From assembly GCA_021464245.1 (NCBI GenBank), contig JADCRB010000041.1, forward strand, positions 1,455,656-1,519,655: a stretch of 64,000 nt of DNA, read 5' to 3'. The notes beneath the pieces are model-generated. The model was given only the letters and a program-made list of their open reading frames with translations, did not search any database and was not told the DNA's origin. This DNA is from Carallia brachiata (lineage: Eukaryota; Streptophyta; Magnoliopsida; Malpighiales; Rhizophoraceae). Shown in pieces: positions 22,660 to 32,901 of the stretch. The translations under genes and the position numbers were made by a program. Each line of letters opens with the position of its first letter. Within the stretch, counting starts at the first letter, position 1.

Positions 22660-23060
22660 CATTTGTATGATTAAGGACCAAAAAATTTTAATTGAGGATT
22701 ATTATGTGACCGTGAAATTTGATGACTGCAAGTAATTATAAAAACGATACAATAGATGAAATATAAGATATATTTATAAAAAAAAATACATGACATGTCA
22801 AAAATAAAATACGACTCATCTAAACAACTATATATTTTTTAAATTAAAAAATTTTGGTTCTTAATAACTATTCACATGACTTTTACAATTTTATTTGATA
22901 TATTATATAATTTCCTTATAATCAGTCCATCACGACATATATTTCATCTGTTCAGACGAGTTGTACATTTCTCTTTAATATATTGTATATTTTCTTTATA
23001 TATATATCGTTTATTGTATCGTTTTTACAAAGTCACTTGTAACTACTAAATTTTACAGTC
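22660..23060. repeat. fold-back / MITE-like inverted repeats
   Basis: The stretch GACCGTGAAATTTG with a downstream AAAACGATACAATA (22709-22752) recurs in inverted, slightly diverged form at about 23010-23060 (TTGTATCGTTTTTAC, then AAATTTTACAGTC). A second block with GGACCAAAAAATTTTAATT near 22675-22694 recurs inverted at about 22841-22862. The arms are interleaved, so the unit may be two overlapping elements. Outer borders and target duplications were not found. Confidence 0.55.
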
Positions 23061-23219
23061 AAAAAATTTTTCTGTAATGATACTAAAAAAGCTTAGGCAT
23101 GCTAGAGCCAAAAAAAAAAAAAAAAAGACTAACAAACTTATTCAGCTACTCGCACGGCAGTTTCAAGCCAACGAGTCAAGAGGAAAAAGGCAAGAAACTT
23201 GAATTAAATCACAACATAG

Positions 23220-23860
23220 GATTGTTTATTAAATTAGAGTCATAATATTTTTATTAGAATTACTCTTAAATAATTTTATCGTCATTGATATTGATCACTT
23301 TCCGTTTAATTTGTCGTTAAATATGTCATGTTACCCTATTATGTTAGTTGACTTAAATTTAGTGTCATCATTTTTTGGTAACATGATTTTTTGAAAAATT
23401 TTGAAAATTTAAAAATTCTAAAAACAAAAAAAAACTCAAAAAGAATTTAAATTTTTTTTAAAATATCATAACTCAAAATAAAATCTAATTTTTTTAAAAT
23501 CTGAAATTTGAATTTTGAATTTAAAAATTAAAAATATTCCAAAAATTCTGAAAAATTTTTCTATTTTAAGATTTTTGGATTTTTAATTCAACATTAATAT
23601 TTTAAGATTTTATTTTGAGTTTTTTAATTCTTTCAAACTTTTTACAATTTTTTTTTCAAATGTTATACATTAAAAATTAATACCATAACATTTGAGTCAG
23701 CACCAATTAACTAACACAATATATTGATATGACACATTAACGAAGAACTAACTCAAAAAATAGGATCCAAATCATTAATAGAAAAAACTTTGGAGACCAA
23801 TTAAAAAAAAGAGGTAACTCTAATTAAAAGAAAAAAAAAAAGAGTCAAATGTTATCCAAT
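23220..23860. repeat. fold-back element with long imperfect inverted repeats
   Basis: The left arm (about 23225-23400) contains AATTAGAGTCAT, TCGTTAAATATGTCATG and TGTTAGTTGACTT in order. The right arm, read on the opposite strand from 23850 down to 23650, contains AATTAGAGTTAC, TCGTTAATGTGTCAT and TGTTAGTTAATTGG in the same order. The centre is A/T homopolymer-rich. This is the architecture of a MITE or a Mutator-like fold-back element. No coding frame is present. Confidence 0.55.
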
Positions 23861-24876
23861 TGCGACTTTTTTTTGCCTTAAAAAAGGTAAATCCTATTCA
23901 ATTCCAAAAATAGAAGCCAAAAACAGAATGAACCAAAGGAATCTGCACCTTTCTATGCACCGCTTTCTTTCTCCACCATGCGAACCCAACCCAAAACACT
24001 CCTACACGCACGCATCTTGTTGTCTTCCGCAAACAGTACAAAGTTGGCAGTCATTTTATTTTTTTTTAGGAAAAAGTTAAACTTTTAGAAAAAAGAATAC
24101 TCGAAACGTTGTCTAATTCCATTAAAAGATTTGATGTGTAACTAATTAAATTTTATGTAAAAAAAATGACAATAATTTTTTTTATTTTTTATTATATTTA
24201 AAATATAAATAATTATAAATTAAATGTAATCAATTACATTTCGAATAATATTTCAGACATATTTTTATTTAAAATATAACAATTTTTTTTTTCTAATAAC
24301 ACTACATAGTTAAGTTTGATAAAATACCGTAATTAATTAAATATTATTTAATAACTTATTTATATCTTTTAAAATGAATATATTTTTTTATGATTTTTGC
24401 GTGACTATAATTACAGCGCGCCGATAATTACACCGTCATCTATGTCTTTCTTTATGTTTTGTTGTTCGGCTGTGTAATATTCCTATGTTCTTGTTGTCAA
24501 CTCTATCCTCATCTGCATTTTTGGACTCACTTCACCAGTAGATTCCTCCGCATTTTCAATCTTTACGCCCTGATCTGTTGTTTCTGTATTCTCATAGTAG
24601 CCTATTCTGGTTCTTCCCTTTTCCTTCCTGTACCTCTCTCGGAAGTTTCTCACGTGAGAACAGTCAATTTATTTGAGATGCCACTTTTTCTTCTTCTTTA
24701 CGAGCTCAAATTAGCTGCATAACCAAAAAAAGGCCTGCAAAAGGTAGAATCTTTACGCTAATTTCCACGATTTTTCACTGGATTTGGAATTTTATCTGTT
24801 TCTTTGGATTGAAATCTCAACTGGGTCTTCATCAAACACCTCCAATTGCTGGTTTTTGTCGATAATTTTGACCAAG

Positions 24877-27609
24877 ATGCCACCTTTATACTTCCCTCTT
24901 AGATGGGAAAGTACAGGAGATCAGTGGTGGTATGCATCGCCAATTGATTTTGCAGCTGCCAATGGACACTATGACTTGGTAAGAGAGCTTATACATCTTG
25001 ACACGAATCTTCTCATCAAGCTCACTTCCCTCCGCCGAATTCGCCGGCTTGAAACTGTTTGGGACGATGAGGAACAGTTCCATGATGTTGCCAAGTGTCG
25101 AGCTTTGGTGGCCAAAAAGCTCCTCCTGGAATGTGAAACAAAAGGGGGTCACAATACTTTAATCAGAGCTGGCTATGGTGGTTGGCTTTTGTACACAGCC
25201 GCCTCTGCTGGTGATGTAGGCTTTGTCAGACGCTTGCTTGAGAGAGACCCTCTTCTTGTTTTTGGTGAAGGAGAGTATGGTGTCACTGATATACTTTATG
25301 CTGCGGCAAGGAGCAAGAATTCTGAGGTTTTCAGGCTTTCGCTTGATTTTTCTATTTCGCGATGTGGCCTTGGCTCTGAGGGAGAATTTGAGGAGCAGTT
25401 AAGTGAGAGTCAATTGGATTTTAGGTGGGAGATGATGAATAGGGCTGTTCATGCTGCTGCTAGAGGTGGGAATTTGGAGATTTTGAAGGAGCTCCTCAAA
25501 GACTGTTCTGACGTTTTGGCTTATAGGGATGCTCAGGGGTCCACTGTCTTGCATGCTGCTGCTGGAAGAGGGCAGATTGAGGTAAGGCTGATTCATTTCA
25601 TGTTTTATTCAATGCCTTATCGAATCATTTCTTTTGTTTCTAGCTGTTACAGTGTTAAGTTCTGGTTTACAAGAGGCATTTACACATATTGAATCTGGCC
25701 TGAAGTTGCTCAAATGCTAGTAAAGATCAAAGTTGCGATATGTTCAACTAAAAAATGTAGCTAATAGTTATGTAGCAGAGCACCTTTCTTCCTGAATGCT
25801 TCATCTCTTAATTCTGCAAAAGCTTGGAATATCTTTTGGCAGTGCTTCACACATGTTAGGTCATTTTAGTGGCCCATTATTTGTGCAAGCATCACAATGG
25901 AGCTTCCTTGTGACGTAGGACCTGGACTTTTTGAGTTCTTTGAAGGGGAATTAGTCTTCTGGTAGACTCTTTTGATCTTGTTTTGGTAGGCCTTCACTAC
26001 GTACGTCCCTTGGCACTTGTCGAAGCTGTTTCCTTATGTTATCTTTCTTGCTGAAGGCAGTTTCTTGCTCAACAGCCTTCCATTTTTTCTTAAATGGATT
26101 GCCATAAAATTCAAAGTTGCTTTTTCGTGGATTGCTTTTGCCATGTTGCGTGCTGAAGTGATTCGTAAAATTGGATTTTTTTTTTTTGGATCAACCCTTA
26201 CTGCTGCCCATGTCATGAATTTCATTTTGCTCTTATAGCTGGATTATGCTGAAAAAATTGTACCTTGTCCCCTATGTCATGTCCTTTGCTTGCTCCTTAC
26301 GCTTTTGTAAAGTAACACTGAAACTGGAAGAATTGATCCCTGTCCATGCAGGTAGTCAACTATCTAATAGAATCCTTGGACATCATCGGATCCACAGATC
26401 ATTCAGGGAACACAGCATTACATGTGGCTGCTTACAGGGGTTACCTAGCTGTGGTAGAGATTCTGATACGTGCATCACCCTCACTAACCTCCAAAGCTAA
26501 CTTCTATGGGGATACATTTCTACATATGGCAGTGACAGGTTTTCGAACTCCTGGTTTCCGTAGAATGGACAAGCAGATTGAACTCATGAAGCATTTAGTG
26601 AATGGTACTATGGTGAACATCCAGGACATGATCAATGTGAAGAACAATGATGGAAGAACAGCCCTTCACATTGCCATTATTGAGAACATTCAATCTAACC
26701 TGGTGGAACTTCTGATGACTGTGCCTTCAATTGATTTTAATATCCGCGATGTTGATGGAATGACTCCACTAGATTCTCAAGCAAAGGCCACAATCAGCAT
26801 CTTCTGAAATTTTAATCAGACAGTTGATTTCAGCTGGAGGGATCTCTAATTGCCAGGACAATGCAGCTAGGAGTGCTATTGCTTCACATCTCAAAGGGCA
26901 GGGTATAGGATGCAGTCCGGGCACTTCTTTTAGAATTCCTGATGCAGAGATATTCTTGTACACAGGCATTGAAAATGCATCCGATGCTAGTGGCACTCTG
27001 GAAATCATAGATTCAAGTACATGTTTAAGTGAACAAAGTGACTATTCGACACCATTGGAAGACAAAAGATCAGGTTCCCTGCATTATGCTGCAAGGCGCC
27101 TAAAATCTCTACTCAACTGGCGAAGGAAGAGAGACAAAAAGACTCCTGAAATGTCGGGGGATGACGATCTTTGGCCTCTTTTAATCAACGCAGAAGTGTG
27201 GGACGGTTTCCACTTCCCCTTAGGCAGATATATGCAAAAATTGGTCCTCTTCAGGGATCAAGAGGATGCTTTCTGTCGGCAGCAGTTTTCCAAGTCCATT
27301 AACCAGAAGGAAATTCGCTGCAGGGTTAATGCATGGTGTCATTCAGGCAGTGCCACATTTAAGTGCTCTACTGTACCCTTCTCAGGATCATCAGTATCTT
27401 CATGTTCTTCACTGGATAGACAAAAGATCGCTGAAACTGAAGTCGTCTTATCCTCAAACCGGTCGTTGAAACAAAAGCAAGCATCCTTCAATAAGAAGCT
27501 GATGAATCAGTACTTCTGTTTTGGTGCTCAAGGCCTGGCTACATCAGATTCAATAACCCATACCGGACCAGATCACAGTTACAAGCGCACCACATCTCTC
27601 GCTGCGTAA
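24877..27609 (+). CDS. ankyrin-repeat protein (frame broken four times)
   Basis: This belongs to a plant ankyrin-repeat family whose proteins begin MPP.YFPLRWESTGDQWW. The molecular role is unknown; ankyrin repeats generally mediate protein contacts. Exon 1 is 24877-25581 (235 residues) and exon 2 is 26352-27609. The start chosen is the internal Met at 24877, which matches the family start, not the upstream in-frame ATG at 24784. Ankyrin units include DFAAANGHYDLVREL, STVLHAAAGRGQIEV, NTALHVAAYRGYLAVVEIL and RTALHIAIIEN. A Ser-rich tail ends NKKLMNQYFCFGAQGLA. Exon 2 needs frame changes near 26775 (after TPLD), 27168, 27261 and 27375-27386; each side still reads as family sequence. As written the frame stops at 26805. 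The cause is either consensus error or gene decay. Confidence 0.82.
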
Positions 27610-28927
27610 AGTTATCCTGCAAAAGGTTTGGCAACTTTGGCGCCATACTTATTGTTCTTCATGCTTCTTGTAGAGCCTTCATTTCTCTGTCTGATATTTG
27701 TGTAAAATATGTGTACTATAAAAATGTGAATAATTTTGTTGCAGGATATATTGGCAGTGGCAGCAATATCCGAGAACTAATAGATTTTGAGTGCTACAAC
27801 GTGTATAATTAATCATTCATGCATAGAAAAAAAGGTAATCTACAAGATAAAACGACTCCATAAATAACAGTGGACTACACATGAAAAATCTGCAGTCATG
27901 AGTCCAGGTTTAGTAGATTCTAGGTGGAAGAACACGATATAAATCGTTTTAGATTGAACCTTAAAAATCTCTTTCGAGCAAATTTCAAGGTAACTAGCAC
28001 TATATGTTACTGTTAGGACTTTTTACTTGAAACAAGAAATGCATCTAAGAAATTCAAATATGAGACTGTATACTTAATCTACAAGAGTTCCTAGTTTGCT
28101 TAAATTTCCTGTAACACTTTGTCAAAGCAAGCTTACATCATTCGAGATATGTATTTTTTTTTTTTTGAACAATTCAGATTATGTATTTTGGGTGGGGTGA
28201 AACTCGAAAGACTAACATTGTATTAAGTTTGTCTTCTGTTTTTTTTTTTTTTTTCGCTGTTATGTACATCTTTTATCGAAAATGAAACTAATTATTTTTG
28301 TTCCAAAAACAGTCATTGATTTTATGGATTGTGAGGAACTTTCAATGATGTATGCTCTAAAAGAGATCCGGATTTATAAGCACATCAAAGGTTTCAACTT
28401 TCAATTTCCAACCTTGGGCACAAATACCTTAGATGTTTTGGAGTTTAGACTGCAACCATGTTGAAAAAAAAAAAAGACAACTAGCACTCTTAGACACAAA
28501 CTATTTTATTATAATAGATAATTTTTTTATATCTCTATGTGTTAAAATAATATTATTTCTTTTTTATAGATTATTATTTATAAATAAAATAATATTATTT
28601 AATATTTTTTATTGTTAACATAAAAAATAAAATTAAAACAAATAATATTCACATATAATTACCGTGCTTGCTCCCCACTCTTGTTTTTAATTCTTATCTA
28701 ACAGTGGGTAAAACTCTTACACTTTAAAAAAAAAAAAAAAAAACCTTGTCAGCAAATCTAAGGACTTAGCTCTGAATTTATAGTTTAAATGATATTAATT
28801 AATAATACATCAGTAAAAAAGAAGTTAAAAATTTAAATTTTAAGCAGTTAATTTAGATATAAAATTTTTTTTTAAGAAAAAAGCACTTGGCCATGCCTCC
28901 CACTTATACTGTTGAAGAAATGCAACT

Positions 28928-28929
<2 letters not shown>

Positions 28930-28990
<61 letters not shown>

Positions 28991-29117
28991 TCTTATAGGA
29001 GCTGGAGCCCAGCTGGTTGGGGGATGGGGATATGGGGCATGAGGTCTGGGGTTCGAACCCCAGACCTTATGGTTGGAGGAAACTTCCTCCAACCATTGCA
29101 GCTAATGCTGCCACCCC
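28930..29117. mobile_element. SINE-like insertion with 59-base T tract
   Basis: A body of about 129 bp (28989-29117) adjoins an uninterrupted run of 59 T at 28930-28988. The insertion is bracketed by ATGCAACTTCTTTT, at 28920-28933 and 29118-29131, as expected for a target-site duplication. The body contains AGCCCAGCTGG, close to a Pol III A box, and GGTTCGAACCC, a perfect B box, about 40 bases apart in tRNA order on the + strand. An inverted repeat TGGTTGGAGGAA/TTCCTCCAACCA follows. The T run at the left would be the poly(A) tail of a minus-strand copy, which conflicts with box order, so orientation is left open. Confidence 0.65.
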
Positions 29118-30414
29118 ATGCAACTTCTTTTATAGTTGAAGCAATGCAACTTCTTTTTTGGGTCAACTTGTATAGTTGCTGAAGCCCACACGTCTTTTGG
29201 ATTGCAGCCCTTTTTTGGTATTTTTTACAAGGTTAATTTTATAATTATAATATTTATCAGCAGCTCATATTTGAAAAAAATATTTTGTTCGACTACTTTT
29301 TAATTTATCTTTCAGCAATCAACAGCATTTCTAAAAAATAACCAAACACTTACAATTCATATTTGTTCAAAAAGAAATAGCAACAACACTATTAAAATGC
29401 AAATTCAAACACCCCGTTAATACTTTTTTTAAGACCTGCCACAAGGAATTGCCACGTCCCTGGCAGGTTTTATATTTTGTTGTTTTTAATATTAATATAT
29501 TACTATAACATTTTCTTAAAATTTTATAATAAAAATAACATTACCACGTCCCTATGGTGGGGTCGTCTTCAAACCTATAAAATGGTTAGTGGTTAGATAT
29601 TACTAATTAGTAAGAAATGAGATGGGGATACGGAGACGTGTTTTCCCAACTTTAATGTGATATTAGTATTTAGTATGCGCATTGCGTAGATTTTTAATAT
29701 TTTATTTAAAATAATTTAATTTTTAAAATTTGATTCATTAGTCTTTTAAAGTAAATTTTTATACATTTTCCAATCACAAACATAAAGTAAATCTTAACAT
29801 TACTTTATAGAATTGGGTTAAATGATACTCCATAGAGTAAGGTTGATCAGGAAAAAAAAAAAAAAAAGAAGAAGAAGACCTACAAGTGTACAATTCAAAT
29901 AATATTATTGTCAAAGGAAAAAAAGACATTAGACATTGTGGGAGGAGTCCACCGACAAAAACATTTATCTTGCAAGTTTGAAAATAATATTGTTATTCTA
30001 AAACAATCATAATTCCAAAACCACCACAATTCTCATTTTCATATCCTATACTCCTAAAATAATATTTCTATTAAATTTTACGAAAGTCAATGAAAAGTTC
30101 CAACTTGAAGAAGCAATTACAATATATTGTGCACTTTCTTTCAACTTCAAAATAGCTGTAGCAAAATAATTCCATTAATAGGAGTATCAGCAAAATGGAA
30201 ACCATTCTTCTGAATTAAGCCATTCACTTGCATTCTCTTTAGAGACAAAAGCAAAGAATAAGCAAAAGCAACAGGGGTAGCATAGAGCACGCCATTGTCT
30301 TTTGAATCAATGTTGAACCATCTGTCTTCTCTAACCCTTTTTTTAGCACTATCATGTTATCTCTACAGTTTTCCATAACAGTTTTGTATCCCTGGCAATT
30401 GTTGAAGAATATGC

Positions 30415-30436
30415 ATATATATATATATATATATAT
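30415..30436. repeat. (AT)n microsatellite
   Basis: A perfect AT dinucleotide run of 22 bases, read directly from the sequence. Confidence 0.9.
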
Positions 30437-32753
30437 GAGTATATTGAATTTAGCAGCAAGATCACTTGAAAATTCATTGATACTTAAAAAACCGATACAA
30501 TCATTTTGTTAGCAAAATCAAACTATGTCTAATTGTTTTGAAGATGATGAACTAATGCTAGCTGAAACCATTAAAGCAAGATTGTTTCCTATCATAGTTT
30601 GGTGGTATATGCATAGTTTTGGATGTAATCGAAAATCTTGTTTTTACGAACAAATGATGAACTAATCCTTTTCTTAAAATATTTTGGTGGTATATGCATA
30701 GTTTTGCACCAGGAAAGCTAGCTAGTACGTTAGTATTTGTTAGACTGACCTCAAAATCTAAGCGAATGAGTTGGTAAAACTGAATAATAATTTGGTTATA
30801 ACCTGCAAGAGAAAAGTAAAAGGAACATCAAACATATACGATGATTATTGTAATTCGGCTTGCTAGCACAAATAAATTAATTTAGTTAGTTCAAAGAAAA
30901 AAATAAAGAATATGCACCTTTGGAGAAGTTGAGGGTGAAAGTGGGTTGATCGTCTCCAAGGATGTTAATATATGAAAGATATCAGTTCTTCAGGCAAGTC
31001 CTCCTTACTCCTCCTAATGACCCATCCAACATCCGCATAGACTAATCCATACCTGCTGACAATGATGCTCTTCACCAATGGAAATTGGAAATCCCTCTCA
31101 AGTTCTAGGCAGATGAAAAGATGATTTAATGATTTAAGAGGACTAACCAAATGTGGGTAGATTTATCTGGTAAATATGCAAGACCTGAGTAAACAAAACG
31201 TACAAAACGTATCTTGTAATAATTTTGATTTATAAAAGACAATAAAGAAAGATATAATTGTTACTAATGAGGAATTAAGAAGAATAACGGACCTAAAAAA
31301 GGAATTAAGAAGAATATTACCTAATAAATATGTACCATTATTTTGTCATTAAATTAACCTTAACAAATTTTCTATAATTAAAAAAATATTTATTACAAAG
31401 AATTGAGAAGGTAAATATGATAGTTATAAAAATATAAATAATTAAATGAAAAATTTGTAAAATTGTCAAGTAAGACTTAGATTAAGGAAAAATTTTCTCT
31501 AAATTTTCTTTTTATACTAATTAAATAGCTGCCTTCTTTTCTTTTCATATAAATAAAACACACAACAATTAACTCAGTATCTCAAGGAATAAACTAATAG
31601 TACTAAAAAGGGTAAATTTGAGTCATGGCAGAATTCGTTATGCGGTGCTGATAAGATTTAACGTGCGTTGTCCTTGCCCCTTAAAGCCTAGCATTTAAGG
31701 GGTTTTAAATGTCCCGTTGTTGGCATTTACTTGCACTAGTGGTATCTGCCCAACAATCTGGTAGACGAAGGCTCATTACTTATTTTCCCTTACCGACCTA
31801 CTAACAATACTGTTATATTAGCTTGTTAAAATGAAAAGATAATCCAAAACATAAGATCTTATCACCATGCTTCTGAATAATGTAATAGTTTCCAATTATT
31901 TACTTATTTTCTTAAAGCAAATTCTTTATAAGAATACTGATCTGCGAGATTTTGAAGCCCTGTTTGTTATTGATTAGTCAAGTTCTAAGGTAGAGACTTG
32001 GGTTGATCTCGAAAATCAAGTAACAGGTTCAACCTTAGTGGGAGTTGTAGGTTGATGAGGTTAGGGTGATCCAATACTGATATCTGAGACCCAGTACTTG
32101 TAAGACAAAGAGATTACGGAGGGTTGGGAAGATACCTGACATTAATATTTTGATACCTAAATCAGTAAAAGGGTCAAAATATAATAGATAATATAATTAA
32201 TAGGTAACAAATGCTTATTCTGATGTTATCACTTCTGAAGCATTCTCAAGTTATTCTTTTAAGAAGAAATGCTTATTCCAACTTGGCTTGGTCTTTGTGG
32301 CCTAACGAGAACTGTACCGAGATTTCCTTTAACAATTATCATTAACTAGCTTTTTAAAATTAATTCGACTGTATCTCTAAGTTAAAACCTTCAGATCTTA
32401 GAAATTACTCGAGGTTGCTTTTGAGACCCTACATCTAGTGTGAATTTTGGTACATGTTCAAAGAATGGCCAAGAAGTGCTGTCAGAATCGAAGCAATTAG
32501 GCCAGACAGGTCAGCCAAACTGTTTTCGAGAATTTACCAACGAACCCCAACTTGATGCCTCAGATACCAACCGTTTCAGGGCAAATAGGTAAACTCGTCA
32601 TGGAATCCTTGACCGACTCCTGAACGTAAGGCGGAGCGAGATTCAAATTTTCGTTAACAAACAGAAATGCCCTGGCAAACCATATGACGTTCACTTGACC
32701 ATCCCCCGCTTAATTCGGAAGCCAATTATGGCATTTAAGATTCCTTCAAAGCT

Positions 32754-32765
32754 CTATATATATAC
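32754..32765 (+). promoter_or_regulatory. candidate TATA box of the LHT1-like gene
   Basis: CTATATATATAC lies about 140 bases before the start codon at 32902, a normal distance for a plant core promoter with a leader of around 110 bases. It rests on motif and position only. Confidence 0.4.
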
Positions 32766-32901
32766 ATAGATGTGCTCCGAATGTCCGGACGGGCGCTGGC
32801 ACGTCGTTCTGTGATCTTTGGCAATTTTTTTTTTGGCTTGGCGGGGTTGATCGTGACATAGCTTTTTGGTGTCACGTTTTCGGAAATCATCCATAATAAC
32901 C

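Larger units (their letters stand above)
17360..24450. other. long intergenic region with mobile-element remnants
   Basis: No gene could be supported in about 7 kb. The region holds a GA microsatellite (21207-21232), a delimited hAT-like element (21603-22278), two fold-back elements (about 22.66-23.06 and 23.22-23.86 kb) and several short AT-rich repeats. A part at 18.89-19.6 kb has GGGG/CCCC-rich motifs that resemble a common plant repeat type, without clear borders. Confidence 0.55.
27610..32750. other. intergenic region
   Basis: The first 150-200 bases are the likely 3' UTR of the ankyrin gene. No other gene could be supported. A SINE-like insertion lies at 28.9-29.1 kb and an AT microsatellite at 30.4 kb. 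A minus-strand open frame at 30965-31150 (61 codons) has a protein-like middle but no recognised family and no clear neighbouring exons. Confidence 0.5.

Noticed and set aside
24784..24876. Upstream in-frame ATG of the ankyrin gene
   Set aside because: The 31 extra residues are unlike the family, whose proteins begin at the MPP of 24877.
28904..29092. Frame with a poly-lysine tail
   Set aside because: It is the SINE-like body plus its T tract read on the minus strand.
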